DNA of 64,000 nucleotides, from NCBI GenBank assembly GCA_963795195.1, contig CAWCGU010000003.1, positions 372,001 to 436,000 on the forward strand, in the 5' to 3' direction. This DNA comes from CAWCGU01 sp963795195. GTDB taxonomy: Bacteria; Actinomycetota; Thermoleophilia; Solirubrobacterales; 70-9. A model generated the notes under the pieces. It ran no database searches. It was given only the letters and a program-made list of their open reading frames with translations, and was not told where the DNA came from. The translations under genes were made by a program, and so were the position numbers. Numbering within the stretch: the stretch's first letter is position 1; every line of letters starts with the position of its first letter. Positions 19,739 to 28,751 of this stretch are shown one piece after another.

Positions 19739-20943
19739 GTGCCGCCTCGGCACGGGTGTTGCCGCGCTCGCGCGCTTCGCGGCGCGGGGAGAGTGCGGCT
19801 GACCGCCCGCGCCTAGCCGACCTCGATCCGCTGCTGCTGATCGGCGTGATCGGCCTCGCGGTGATGAGCGTACTGACGATCACGCTGAGCACACGCGGGG
19901 ACGTGCCGGGCGACCCCTACTACTTCGCGATCCGCCAGACCTTCTACATGGCCATCGGGTTGGTGCTGATGCTCGCGATCGCCCGGGTCGACTATTCGCG
20001 CTTCCGCGATCTGCGGGTCGGCATCTACTCGGCGATGATCGCCAGCATCGTCCTGGTGCTGTTGCTGGGCACCGCATCACGCGGCTCGCGCCGCTGGATA
20101 GAACTTCCCTTCTTCACCTTCCAGCCGTCAGAGCTCGGCAAGTTGTTGCTGATGCTCGCGTTGGCGGCCTTCGTAATCGATCGAGCCATGCGCGTGTCCG
20201 AACGACAACGCACGGCACGGTTGCTCTTGCTCGGCTTGGTCCCAGCGGTCCTCGTCGTCTTGCAGCCGGACCTCGGCACCGGACTGGTGTACGGGGTGAT
20301 CACGCTGGCGCTGCTTTTCATCGCCGGTGTTCACTGGACGCACTTCGCCGCGCTCGGCGCTCTTGCCGTCGCGGCAATCACGGTAGTCCTCGTGGTAATG
20401 CCCGCAGTCGGAGTCTCCGTGCTGCACGGCTACCAGGAGGAGAGGCTGACCTCGTTCCTCTCACCAAGTGAGGATCCGGGCGACGCCAGCTACCAGGTAA
20501 ATCAGGCCCTCATCGCCGTTGGCTCCGGAGGCAAGACCGGACAAGGCGACCAAGCCACGCAAACGCGGAACGACTTCTTACCGGAGAGCCGCACCGACTT
20601 CATCTTTGCTGCGGTCGGTGAGCGCTTCGGATTCGTCGGCGCCGCGTTCTTACTATCCCTGTTCGCCCTACTCATCTGGAGGGCGCTGCGCATATTGACG
20701 CTTTCGAAGAACCTCTACGGCAGCATGATCGCCGGCGGAATCGCCGCGATGCTGATGTTCCAGGTCTTCGTCAACGTCGGCATGACTCTAGGAATCATGC
20801 CGATCACCGGGATCCCACTGCCGCTGATGAGCTACGGAGGTTCCTCCGTGCTGGTCACGCTGATGGCCGTCGGGATCCTGCAATCGATCTACGTGCAAGC
20901 GCGCCTCACCTCGAAGAGTAGGGCTCCAACCCAACTCTTCTGA
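19735..20943 (+). CDS. rodA: RodA, SEDS peptidoglycan glycosyltransferase
   Basis: 402 residues with about ten membrane helices. SEDS signatures are present: GSRRWI, FQPSELGKL, QPDLGTGLV and the C-terminal GIPLPLMSYGGSS. It polymerises lipid II in the elongasome with its partner PBP2 encoded just upstream. The stop codon overlaps the Shine-Dalgarno sequence of rng. Confidence 0.96.
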   Translation: MSAASARVLPRSRASRRGESAADRPRLADLDPLLLIGVIGLAVMSVLTITLSTRGDVPGDPYYFAIRQTFYMAIGLVLMLAIARVDYSRFRDLRVGIYSAMIASIVLVLLLGTASRGSRRWIELPFFTFQPSELGKLLLMLALAAFVIDRAMRVSERQRTARLLLLGLVPAVLVVLQPDLGTGLVYGVITLALLFIAGVHWTHFAALGALAVAAITVVLVVMPAVGVSVLHGYQEERLTSFLSPSEDPGDASYQVNQALIAVGSGGKTGQGDQATQTRNDFLPESRTDFIFAAVGERFGFVGAAFLLSLFALLIWRALRILTLSKNLYGSMIAGGIAAMLMFQVFVNVGMTLGIMPITGIPLPLMSYGGSSVLVTLMAVGILQSIYVQARLTSKSRAPTQLF

Positions 20944-20948
20944 GGTGA
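20942..20948 (+). promoter_or_regulatory. Strong ribosome binding site that decides the CTG start of rng
   Basis: GAGGTGA, a full match to the 3' end of typical 16S rRNA, is followed by tttaa and CTG 20954. The TAA at 20951-20953 is in the rng frame, so no start further upstream is possible. Confidence 0.7.
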
Positions 20949-20953
20949 TTTAA

Positions 20954-22831
20954 CTGAGAAAGCAAATACTCGTTTCTGTCGACGCCGGCGAGACCCGCGT
21001 CGCCGTCCGTGAGTCGAAGGGCACGCCCCCTCGGCGCCAGCGCGGCGGCCAGGCATCCGACGGCCAGGCCGAGGCCAAGGAGCCAAAGCAGCCGAAATGG
21101 CACGTTGCGGAGCTCTATGTCGAGCGCCGCGGCCAGCGCTCGATCGTCGGCAACATCTACAAGGGTGTCGTCGACAACGTGCTGCCGGGAATGGAAGCCG
21201 CGTTCGTGGACATCGGTCTCGAGCGAAACGGCTTCCTGCACGTTGATGAAATCGTCTTGCCGGACGGCAGCCAGGCGCCCAAGCGCGGCCGCGGCAAGGG
21301 CAGGCGGATCGACGAGCTGATCAAGCCGCGCCAGGAGATCCTCGTCCAGGTGGTCAAGGATCCGCTGAAGACGAAGGGCGCGAGGCTGTCGATGCAGGTG
21401 TCCGTTGCGGGGCGCTACCTCGTCTACATGCCGTCGGGCGCCGGGATCGGTGTCAGTCGCCGGCTCGGTGACAAGGAGCGCGATCGGCAGCGCAAGCTGC
21501 TCGAGAAGGTCCACGACGACACCGGCGGCCTGATCGTGCGCACGGCTTCGCAGGGTGCGACGAAGGAGGACTTTGAGCGCGAGATCGTCTACCTGCACCG
21601 CCTCAACGAGGTGCTTCAGCGCCGCGCCGAGGACATCAAGGCGCCGGATCTCGTCTTCCAAGAGGCCGACCTCTCCGTGCGGGTCGTGCGCGACGTCCTG
21701 CGAACGGAGTTCGAAGAGGCGATCATCGACGACCCCAAGCAGCACCAGCGGGTCACCAGCTTCTTCCAGCGCACGGCGCCGGAGCTGGTCGAGGAGGTCA
21801 AGCTCTACGAGGAACGCAAGCCGCTGTTCGAGGCCTACGGAGTCGAGGAGGCGTTTGAGTCGGTCCTTTCCCGCCGGGTCGATCTTCCCTCGGGCGGCTA
21901 CCTGATGATCGACTACGCCGAGGCGCTGACCGTCGTCGACATCAACACGGGCAGCTTCACCGGTCGCGGCAAGGGCCGGCTCGAGGACACGATCACCCGG
22001 GTCAACGTCGAGGCGGCCGAGGAGGTGGTGCGCCAGCTGCGGTTGCGCGACATCGGTGGGATCATCGTCATCGACTTCATCGACATGGCCAAGGCCCGCA
22101 ACCGCGACCAGGTCCTGAAGACGCTGCGCAAGGCGCTCGATGAAGACCGCACCAAGACGTACGTCGTCGAGGTTTCACCGCTCGGACTGGTCGAGATGAC
22201 GCGGCAAAACGTCACCGACGGGGCTCGTGAGATCCTCACCGAGGCCTGCCCGACGTGCCACGGCGAGGGTGTCGTTCTCTCCGCGGAGACGGTGTCGATC
22301 GATGTGATGAGGCGGCTTCACGACGTGGTCGAGGAACACAGCGACAGCGATGCCTACCTGATCCGGGTCAACCCCAGGGTTGCGCGGGAGTTGTTGCGAG
22401 CCGACAGCGGCCTGCTCGATTTCGAAGCCGGAACCGGTAAGCACTTCCATTTCGAGGGGGGCGACGCGCTTCCGATCTCGACCTTTGATGTGATCGAGTC
22501 GGGCACCCGCGAGCGGATCGAGGAGCGTGCCCTTCCCTTCCAGGTTGGCGAGGAGGTGCTGGTGTCGATCGAGGAGCCGCACATGTACAACCCCAACGAC
22601 GCGATCGCGCGGCTGGACTCCTACATAGTCAGCATCGCCGGCGGAGGCGGCGAGATCGGCGAGCGCAAGATGGTGCGGATCGAGACCGTCGACCGGGCCA
22701 CGGCGACAGCGGTGCTGCTGGGCGCCGACGGCGAACCGGTGGAGATCAGCGAGGAGCCCGAGCCGGTCGCAGCCGGCGGGAGCCGGCGCGGCGGGCGACG
22801 CGGGGGGAGGAGCCGGTCCACAACCAGTTGA
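20954..22831 (+). CDS. rng: Ribonuclease E/G family endoribonuclease
   Basis: 625 residues from CTG 20954. The N-terminus RKQILVSVDAGETRVAV and the S1 segment (VGNIYKGVVDNVLPGMEAAFVDIGLERNGFLH) are those of RNase G/E. The catalytic aspartates lie in VVDINTGSFTGRG and IVIDFIDM, and the zinc-link cysteines in CPTCHGEGVV. The first standard start (GTG 21179) would remove 75 residues including most of the S1 domain, and an in-frame TAA directly precedes the CTG, so the CTG start is strongly supported. The enzyme processes rRNA and mRNA. Placement after the mre/rodA cluster is common for rng. Confidence 0.94.
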   Translation: MRKQILVSVDAGETRVAVRESKGTPPRRQRGGQASDGQAEAKEPKQPKWHVAELYVERRGQRSIVGNIYKGVVDNVLPGMEAAFVDIGLERNGFLHVDEIVLPDGSQAPKRGRGKGRRIDELIKPRQEILVQVVKDPLKTKGARLSMQVSVAGRYLVYMPSGAGIGVSRRLGDKERDRQRKLLEKVHDDTGGLIVRTASQGATKEDFEREIVYLHRLNEVLQRRAEDIKAPDLVFQEADLSVRVVRDVLRTEFEEAIIDDPKQHQRVTSFFQRTAPELVEEVKLYEERKPLFEAYGVEEAFESVLSRRVDLPSGGYLMIDYAEALTVVDINTGSFTGRGKGRLEDTITRVNVEAAEEVVRQLRLRDIGGIIVIDFIDMAKARNRDQVLKTLRKALDEDRTKTYVVEVSPLGLVEMTRQNVTDGAREILTEACPTCHGEGVVLSAETVSIDVMRRLHDVVEEHSDSDAYLIRVNPRVARELLRADSGLLDFEAGTGKHFHFEGGDALPISTFDVIESGTRERIEERALPFQVGEEVLVSIEEPHMYNPNDAIARLDSYIVSIAGGGGEIGERKMVRIETVDRATATAVLLGADGEPVEISEEPEPVAAGGSRRGGRRGGRSRSTTS

Positions 22832-22844
22832 CGGGCACGTCCAC

Positions 22845-22850
22845 TAGAAT
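22845..22850 (+). promoter_or_regulatory. -10 element for rplU-rpmA
   Basis: TAGAAT just after the rng stop; the transcript would have a leader of about 50 nt. The leader contains the 12-bp palindrome GACGGCGCCGTC at 22860-22871. Confidence 0.4.
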
Positions 22851-22904
22851 TCCCCCCACGACGGCGCCGTCTCCGCAGCCGCGGTGGGCGCCGTTTGCGA
22901 TGTC

Positions 22905-23321
22905 ATGAGCTACGCGATAGTCGAAACAGGCGGTAAGCAGTACCGCGTCGAGAAGGGCACAAAAGTGCTCGTCGACCGTCTGCGCTCCGACGAGGGCTCC
23001 AAGGTGCAGCTGCGTGCCGTCGCCCTCCTGGACGGCGCCGACGCGACGATCGTCGGCTCAGACCTCGAGAAGGTCAAGGTCGAGGCGAAGGTCGTCGAGC
23101 ACCTGCGCGGCCCGAAGATCCGCGTCTTCAAATACAAGTCCAAGAAGGGCTATCGAAAGACGCAGGGGCACCGCTCGGAGCTGACCAGGCTCGAGGTCAC
23201 CGAGATCAAGAAGCTTTCACGCAAGCCCGCGGCGAAGAAGGAAGGCGCGCCGAAGGCTGAGGCGGAGCCCAAGCAAGCCGAGGCCGACAAGGAAGAGGAG
23301 ACGGGGACAGATGGCGCATAA
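22905..23321 (+). CDS. rplU: 50S ribosomal protein L21
   Basis: 138 residues from ATG 22905. The L21 core begins SYAIVETGGKQYRVEKG and ends with the GHRSELTRLEVTEI segment. About 35 residues beyond the usual length form a Lys/Ala/Glu-rich tail. L21 binds 23S rRNA. It overlaps the start of rpmA by 11 nt, the usual rplU-rpmA pair. Confidence 0.96.
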   Translation: MSYAIVETGGKQYRVEKGTKVLVDRLRSDEGSKVQLRAVALLDGADATIVGSDLEKVKVEAKVVEHLRGPKIRVFKYKSKKGYRKTQGHRSELTRLEVTEIKKLSRKPAAKKEGAPKAEAEPKQAEADKEEETGTDGA

Positions 23322-23562
23322 GAAGGGACTCGGGTCCAGCCGAAACGGGCGAGATTCCAACCCGAAGATGCTCGGCGTCAAGGTTTTCGCCGGGCAGCAG
23401 GTCGGTGGCGGCGAGATCATCGTGCGCCAGCGAGGAACGCGCTTTCGTTGCGGCGACGGCACCGGGATGGGTCGTGACCACACCATCTTCGCCACCCGCA
23501 CCGGGGTTGTCGAGTTCCGCGGAACTCGACAGGGCCGGATGGTCTCGGTCGTCCAGCAGTAG
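23311..23562 (+). CDS. rpmA: 50S ribosomal protein L27
   Basis: 83 residues, normal length, starting AHKKGLGSSRNGRDSN as in non-processed L27 proteins. L27 reaches toward the peptidyl-transferase centre. Its start lies inside rplU. Confidence 0.97.
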   Translation: MAHKKGLGSSRNGRDSNPKMLGVKVFAGQQVGGGEIIVRQRGTRFRCGDGTGMGRDHTIFATRTGVVEFRGTRQGRMVSVVQQ

Positions 23563-23590
23563 AACTTCAGGGTTCACTGCGACTTTTCAA

Positions 23591-23596
23591 TAGCGT
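23591..23596 (+). promoter_or_regulatory. Leaderless-type -10 for the ECF sigma gene
   Basis: TAGCGT, then 7 nt, then GTG 23604. Confidence 0.4.
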
Positions 23597-23603
23597 CCCC
23601 GCA

Positions 23604-24260
23604 GTGGAGAGCGGAGCTGGAACACCGGCCGATGACGCGACGCTCGTGGCAGCCCTGAAGGCGGGCGACGAACGTGAGTTCACGCGCATCGTCGACGAGT
23701 GGTCGCCGGCGCTGTTGCGGGTAGCGCTGCAGCATGTGCCGAGCCGGGCGATTGCGGAGGAGGTCGTCCAGGACACATGGATCGGGGTGCTGAACGGGAT
23801 CGAGCGCTTCGAGGGACGCTCGGCGCTGCGCACGTGGGTCTTTCAGATCCTGCTGAACACGGCACGCAGCCGGGGGCATCGCGAGCGCCGGACCCTCCCA
23901 TTCTCGGCGCTCAAGCGTCGTCAGGAGGAGGGTCGTGGTGAGTCCGCAGTGGACTCCGATCGCTTTCAGGGGCGCAAGGGGGAGGACCCCGGCGCCTGGG
24001 CGCGGCCGCCGGAGGAATGGGGTTCGCCTGAGGAGAAGCTGGCGACGGCAGACGCCAGGATGCGGATGCTCGATGCAATATCCGCTCTGCCGCCTCGCCA
24101 GCGTGACGTGATTGCTCTTCGCGACATCCAGGGCTGGCCGGCCGAGGACGTCTGTAACGCACTGGGCATCAGCGAGTCCAATCAGCGAGTGCTTCTACAT
24201 CGGGCGCGCTCAAAGGTGAGGAGCGCACTAGAGAGCCTCTTCCAGGAGCAGGGGCGATGA
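23604..24260 (+). CDS. ECF-family RNA polymerase sigma factor
   Basis: 218 residues. The sigma-2 region (REFTRIVDEWSPALLRVALQHVPSRAIAEEVVQDTWIGVL) and sigma-4 region (LPPRQRDVIALRDIQGWPAEDVCNALGISESNQRVLLHRARSKVRSAL) are clear. Between them lies an unusually long charged linker of about 50 residues rich in Arg, Glu and Gly. The stop overlaps the next gene (ATGA), which encodes a zf-HC2 anti-sigma factor, the standard control arrangement. Target genes are unknown; the MFS exporter downstream is a possible member of its regulon. Confidence 0.93.
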   Translation: MESGAGTPADDATLVAALKAGDEREFTRIVDEWSPALLRVALQHVPSRAIAEEVVQDTWIGVLNGIERFEGRSALRTWVFQILLNTARSRGHRERRTLPFSALKRRQEEGRGESAVDSDRFQGRKGEDPGAWARPPEEWGSPEEKLATADARMRMLDAISALPPRQRDVIALRDIQGWPAEDVCNALGISESNQRVLLHRARSKVRSALESLFQEQGR

Positions 24261-24509
24261 GCGCAAAGCCACTTCCAGATATGTCCTGTAAAGAATTCGT
24301 CGAACTCGTAACCGACTACCTCGAGGGGCGAATGACTCCTGCGGAGCTCGAACGCTCGGCCAAGCACCTCGAAGCCTGCGACGGCTGCCACGCCTACGTC
24401 GGGCAGATGCGCGAGACCGTCAAAGCGCTGCGCGGGCTGATCCCGGGTGAGATCTCGCCACGGCACCCGCGAGGGAATCCTGGCGGCGTTTCGGGGGCCG
24501 GCCGCTTAG
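24257..24509 (+). CDS. zf-HC2 anti-sigma factor, frame interrupted near the 3' end
   Basis: The N-terminal part shows the anti-sigma zinc-finger pattern: CKEFVELVTDYLEGRMTPAE, then HLEACDGCHAYV with H-x3-C-x2-C, and a recruiting helix. In the starting frame translation runs on to 24732, deep into the next gene, without conservation. A +1 shift near 24455-24465 restores TREGILAAFRGPAA and a stop at 24507, just before the MFS GTG at 24516. I therefore take 24257-24509 as the true gene with one small indel (one base inserted or two lost). It should hold the upstream sigma factor inactive. Confidence 0.7.
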
Positions 24510-24515
24510 GGGACT

Positions 24516-25739
24516 GTGGTTGCGAGGGCAGGCACTCGCCGCGATGCGCGGCTGATCACAGGGGCCGTCGGCATCTCCGCGCTTGGGGACTTCCTGCTCT
24601 GGATCCCACTGACGTTGCATCTCGAGGAGACGACGGGCTCCGGGTTCGCGATCGCTGGGTTGTTCATCGCCCTCTGGGCACCGATCGTGGTGCTCGCGCC
24701 TCTCGCGGGGCTGCTGGCCGATCGCGTTGAGACCCGCGCGCTGCTGATCGCCGCCTCCTTGGCGCAGGCGCTGGTCGCCGCCGCCCTGGCGTTCGCCCTC
24801 GACTCGGTCGCGGCGATTTTGGTGCTGGCGACCTTGATGGGAATAGGATTTGCGATCGCGCAACCCGCCGAGTTCTCGCTGGTGCCGGTGGTCGCGGGTG
24901 AACGCAGCCTGACGGACCTCAACGGCTGGGTCGAAACCGCTCGTTACACGGGGATGACGTTGGGTCCGCTGGTCGGAGGTGTCCTTGCCGGGCTCGGGGG
25001 GATCGAAGCGGCGATGCTCGTCAACGCTGCGACGTTCCTGGTCGTCGCCGCGGCTGGGCTGCTCCTGACCGCGCGTCGCAGGCCGGAACCCGATGGGGAA
25101 GGAGACGGGTCGCCGGACCGTGCCCGCGATGGAGTCGTCTTCCTGTTCCGAGACCGTACGCTGGCGCTCGTCATGTCCGTGGTCTTCGTGTCGCTGCTGT
25201 TCATGACGGCATCGGCCACCGCCGAGGTCTTTTTCCTCAAACAGGATCTGGATGTCTCGGACGCCGTCTACGGGATGGTGTTCGCGTCATGGACGATCGG
25301 AATGGTCCTCGGCGCCCTGCTGGTTGCTCGCCGCATTCCACTGTCGGCGCTCGCCCTGGGCGCCTTGATCGCCGTCGGGGTTCAGGGTCTGGGGCTGGGG
25401 CTGCCGACCGTGTATCTGGCCGTTTGGTTTGCAGCCGCGATGTGGGTGATCGGCGGACTCGGTCACGGCACGAAGAACGTGCTCGCGCGCAGCCTGATCC
25501 AGGAGCGTGTGCCGGACCGGCTCCACGGTCGAGCCTTCGCCGCCTACAACGGCCTGCGCAACGGCGCCGAACTGATCGCGCTGGCAGCCGGCGGGGCGCT
25601 GGTGGCGGTCATCGGCGGCAGGTCCACCCTGGCGCTGGCGGGCGCGATTCCGGTCGTCGCCGCGCTCGTCGGGCTGGCGCTCTACCGGCGCCCCCGCGAG
25701 TCGGAGCCGGGGACACTGGCACCCGAGCCCACGGGTTGA
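24516..25739 (+). CDS. MFS transporter
   Basis: 407 residues with about twelve membrane helices. It has major-facilitator features: the loop between helices 2 and 3 reads GLLADRVETRALLIAAS, a variant of motif A, and a central cytoplasmic loop separates the halves. It resembles the enterobactin exporter-like or macrolide-efflux MFS groups; the substrate is unknown. GTG start 7 bp after the corrected anti-sigma stop, so it is likely cotranscribed with the sigma/anti-sigma pair. Confidence 0.85.
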   Translation: MVARAGTRRDARLITGAVGISALGDFLLWIPLTLHLEETTGSGFAIAGLFIALWAPIVVLAPLAGLLADRVETRALLIAASLAQALVAAALAFALDSVAAILVLATLMGIGFAIAQPAEFSLVPVVAGERSLTDLNGWVETARYTGMTLGPLVGGVLAGLGGIEAAMLVNAATFLVVAAAGLLLTARRRPEPDGEGDGSPDRARDGVVFLFRDRTLALVMSVVFVSLLFMTASATAEVFFLKQDLDVSDAVYGMVFASWTIGMVLGALLVARRIPLSALALGALIAVGVQGLGLGLPTVYLAVWFAAAMWVIGGLGHGTKNVLARSLIQERVPDRLHGRAFAAYNGLRNGAELIALAAGGALVAVIGGRSTLALAGAIPVVAALVGLALYRRPRESEPGTLAPEPTG

Positions 25740-25767
25740 GGCAGTGCGCCTGCCACCCTGAGAGCCG

Positions 25768-27066
25768 ATGTTCCACGACCAGGCGAAGATCTATGTCGAG
25801 GCGGGAAGCGGCGGCAACGGCTGCGTCAGCTTCAGGCGGGAGGCCCACGTTCCGCGAGGCGGCCCCGACGGCGGTGACGGCGGTCGCGGCGGCGACGTCG
25901 TGCTGGTCTGCGATCCCTCGCGCCGCGATCTGGCCGCGGTGCGCCGCTCCCCGCATTTCCGTGCCGGGCGGGGCACCCACGGGCAGGGTGCCCGCAAGCA
26001 GGGAGCGAGAGGAGAGGACACTGAAATTTTGGTGCCGCCGGGGACCCAGGCGGAGTCGGTCGGCGGCGAGTACTTCGATCTGACTCTGCCGGGCCAGCGA
26101 GCGATCGTCGCCGGCGGAGGACTCGGCGGGCACGGGAACAAGCGCTTCGCCAGCTCGACGCGGCAGGCGCCACGGTTCGCCGAGCGAGGCATCAGCGGCG
26201 AATCGGGATGGATCGAGCTGCGGCTGAAGCTGCTCGCGGACGCGGGGTTCGTCGGCCTCCCAAACGCCGGCAAGTCCTCGTTGCTGGCACGCATGACGCG
26301 CGCGGCGCCCAAGGTGGCTGACTACCCGTTCACGACCCTGGAGCCCGTGCTCGGCACGCTCGAGACCGATGACCGCCAGCTCGTGCTGGCCGACATCCCC
26401 GGCCTGATCGAGGGAGCGGCCGAGGGTGTCGGGCTGGGCCACGAGTTTCTCGCCCACGTCGAGCGCTGCCGCCTGCTGCTGCACGTCGTCGCCGTTGACT
26501 CCGAGGATCCGCTCGGTGACTACCGCACAGTCCGGGCCGAACTCGAGGAATACGGCCACGGGCTCGCGGAGCTGCCCGAGATCCTGGTCCTGTCCAAGGT
26601 CGATCTGCTCGACGCAGATGGTTTGCGCCGCAGGGTTCGGGAAGTTGAGGGGCAAATTGACGATTCCTCGCCCGGGCTGGCGACGACCTCATCGGCTACG
26701 GGGGCGGGTCTCGATGAGCTCGCGGGCATGATCGTGCGCGCGGTGCCCCCGTCGTCTGCGGGGCCGGCGGCCGCGGCGACCGGCGCCGAGGCGGCGGAAT
26801 TCGAGGCCGAGCACCGCGTTTACCGGCCGGAGGGCGAGGGCGGGTTCACGGTGGTGGCTGAGGAAGACGGAGCGTTTCGAGTCCAGGGACGTGGCATCGA
26901 GCTGCTTTTCGAGCGCCACGATCTCCGCAATCCGGAAGCGCTCGGCTACCTCGAGCAGCGGCTGGTGGAGATCGGCGTGATCGCGGCTCTGCGCAAGGCT
27001 GGGTTCGAGTCGGGCGATGACGTGCGGATCGGCGAGCACGAGCTCGAGCTGGACCCCGGTCCCTGA
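25768..27066 (+). CDS. obgE: Obg GTPase
   Basis: 432 residues. The glycine-rich Obg fold (EAGSGGNGCVSFRREAHVPRGGPDGGDGG) is followed by the G domain with GLPNAGKSSLL (G1), DIPGLIEGA (G3) and LSKVDLL (G4). A C-terminal OCT domain (about 340-425) completes it. Obg acts in 50S subunit assembly and stress responses. obgE-proB-proA-nadD-rsfS is a widely conserved order. Confidence 0.96.
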   Translation: MFHDQAKIYVEAGSGGNGCVSFRREAHVPRGGPDGGDGGRGGDVVLVCDPSRRDLAAVRRSPHFRAGRGTHGQGARKQGARGEDTEILVPPGTQAESVGGEYFDLTLPGQRAIVAGGGLGGHGNKRFASSTRQAPRFAERGISGESGWIELRLKLLADAGFVGLPNAGKSSLLARMTRAAPKVADYPFTTLEPVLGTLETDDRQLVLADIPGLIEGAAEGVGLGHEFLAHVERCRLLLHVVAVDSEDPLGDYRTVRAELEEYGHGLAELPEILVLSKVDLLDADGLRRRVREVEGQIDDSSPGLATTSSATGAGLDELAGMIVRAVPPSSAGPAAAATGAEAAEFEAEHRVYRPEGEGGFTVVAEEDGAFRVQGRGIELLFERHDLRNPEALGYLEQRLVEIGVIAALRKAGFESGDDVRIGEHELELDPGP

Positions 27067-27104
27067 GCTGAGGCGGATCTCCCAGCCCCTCCGGCGGCCG
27101 TTCC

Positions 27105-27110
27105 TACACT
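27105..27110 (+). promoter_or_regulatory. Leaderless-type -10 for proB
   Basis: TACACT, then 7 nt (ccgaccc), then ATC 27118, the inferred proB start. The same geometry occurs before several ATG/GTG genes in the window. Confidence 0.45.
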
Positions 27111-27117
27111 CCGACCC

Positions 27118-28206
27118 ATCACTGTCGTCGTCAAGCTCGGCTCCTCGATCGTCGCCGCCGAAAGCGGCGAGTTGCGCGTGGACGTGCTCGATTCGGTCTG
27201 TGGGCAGGTCGCCGACCTGCACGAGCGCGGCGAGGAGGTGGCGATGGTGTCCTCGGGCGCGATCGCGATCGGGATGAGGCTGATGGGCCTGCCGGCGAGG
27301 CCGCGGGCGATCGACGAGTTGCAGGCGGCCTCGGCAGTCGGTCAGGGAACGGTCTTCGCGGCCTACGAGGAGAGGCTCTCGGCCAGGGGCATTCACACGG
27401 CGCAGGTGCTGCTGACCTCGCTGGATTTCTCGGCCCGCACCAACTACCTGAACGCACGGGGGACCCTGCGACGGCTGCTCAGCTGGCACGTGGTACCCGT
27501 GGTCAACGAGAACGACACCACGGCAACCGACGAGATCACCTTCGGTGACAACGACTTTCTTTCAGCCCAGCTGGCGATTCTGCTGGAGGCGCGGCTGCTG
27601 GTCTTGCTGACCGACACTGCGGGCCTGCACAGCGCCGATCCCCGTGTCGACCCGCAGGCGAAGGTCATCGGGGAGGTGGCCGGTCCGGAGGATCTCGAGG
27701 GCATCCAGGTTGGGGACCGCACGTCGGCGTTCGGTCTCGGGGGGATGCGCAGCAAGGTTGCGGCGGCACAGATCGCCTCCTCCTCCGGGATCCCGGCGAT
27801 CATCTGCGACGGCACGGTCGAGGGTACGCTCGCCGCGGCGATCGCCGGCGAGCACGTCGGTACGCGTTTTCGGGCTGGCACCGAGCGGGCGGCTGGGTTC
27901 AAGCTCTGGATTCGTCACGCCAAGCCCGCCCTTGGGCGGGTACGGGTGGATCCGGGTGCCGCGAAGGTTCTGCGCGAGCGGGGATCGAGCTTGTTGCCGG
28001 TCGGTGTCACCGGAGTCGAGGGCGACTTCACCGCCGGCGATGCCGTCGACGTCGTCTGTGACGGTGAACTGATCGGCAAGGGGCTGGCCAGCTATTCCTC
28101 GGCCGAGCTCGATCGCATCAAGGGGATGCAGTCCGCGCAGGTGCAGGAGCTGATGCCGCATGCCGCCGAGGAGGCGGTTCACCGCGATCACTTCGTTCTC
28201 GCCTGA
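27118..28206 (+). CDS. proB: Glutamate 5-kinase
   Basis: About 362 residues. It phosphorylates glutamate, the first step to proline. The nucleotide-binding start TVVVKLGSSIV is followed by MVSSGAIAIGM, NENDT and GGMRSKV; a PUA domain forms the C-terminus (from about 275). The first standard start in frame is TTG 27172, which would delete the conserved KLGSS motif. From the in-frame stop at 27064 to 27172 there is no ATG, GTG or TTG. ATC 27118 fits both the protein family (MTVVVKLGSS) and the -10 geometry. A substitution error in the start codon is the alternative. Confidence 0.93.
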   Translation: MTVVVKLGSSIVAAESGELRVDVLDSVCGQVADLHERGEEVAMVSSGAIAIGMRLMGLPARPRAIDELQAASAVGQGTVFAAYEERLSARGIHTAQVLLTSLDFSARTNYLNARGTLRRLLSWHVVPVVNENDTTATDEITFGDNDFLSAQLAILLEARLLVLLTDTAGLHSADPRVDPQAKVIGEVAGPEDLEGIQVGDRTSAFGLGGMRSKVAAAQIASSSGIPAIICDGTVEGTLAAAIAGEHVGTRFRAGTERAAGFKLWIRHAKPALGRVRVDPGAAKVLRERGSSLLPVGVTGVEGDFTAGDAVDVVCDGELIGKGLASYSSAELDRIKGMQSAQVQELMPHAAEEAVHRDHFVLA

Positions 28207-28250
28207 CCCTGGAGCCATCGTTCCAGCGAGCGCTGGTAGCGTCTTGATGA

Positions 28251-28694
28251 GTGGGTCACGCAGAGACTTGGACCGAACGGTGCCTCTGGGCTTGCGCCGG
28301 GGTTGCGGTGGCGGCATTGGTGATGGCCTGTGCGGGCGCGCTCGCCTACGCGCTGGTTCCGGAGCCTTCCTCGGACCTCGTGGCGGACGCCGGCGGCGCG
28401 CCGACACAGGAGCCCGAGATACCAGGCCTGCCTGGCGAGGTCGAGCCGGAAACGGACCCGGGCGACGAGTCGGTGCTCGAGACTCCCGAGGGCGACTCAG
28501 GCGGGGGTGGAGGCGGGAACGGGGGCCGAGGGCGCGGAGGTGGCGGGAATGCAGAATCCTCCGCTGACGCCACGACGAGCTCCGAGACTCCCCTGCCACC
28601 CGGTGTCGAGCTTCCTGAGGGGGTTGAGCTGCCCGAGGGCATCGAGCTCCCCGACCGGCCGAAATCCGACGCGGGTGGGGTTGCCGCTCCGTAG
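28251..28694 (+). CDS. Membrane-anchored low-complexity protein, hypothetical
   Basis: 147 residues. One membrane helix (about 13-35) is followed by an extracytoplasmic acidic tail, a Gly-rich stretch, and a short tandem repeat near the C-terminus (GVELPEG, GVELPEG, GIELPDR). TAGCGT (28237-28242) lies 8 nt before the GTG start. The position between proB and proA is unusual because these are normally adjacent. I do not recognise the family. Confidence 0.6.
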   Translation: MGHAETWTERCLWACAGVAVAALVMACAGALAYALVPEPSSDLVADAGGAPTQEPEIPGLPGEVEPETDPGDESVLETPEGDSGGGGGGNGGRGRGGGGNAESSADATTSSETPLPPGVELPEGVELPEGIELPDRPKSDAGGVAAP

Positions 28695-28739
28695 CGTCGT
28701 TGTGGCGGCCGGCACCGCGTGGCCTGGTCTACCGGCGGC

Positions 28740-28745
28740 TACTCT
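28740..28745 (+). promoter_or_regulatory. Leaderless-type -10 for proA
   Basis: TACTCT, then 6 nt (tttccc), then ATG 28752. Confidence 0.5.
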
Positions 28746-28751
28746 TTTCCC

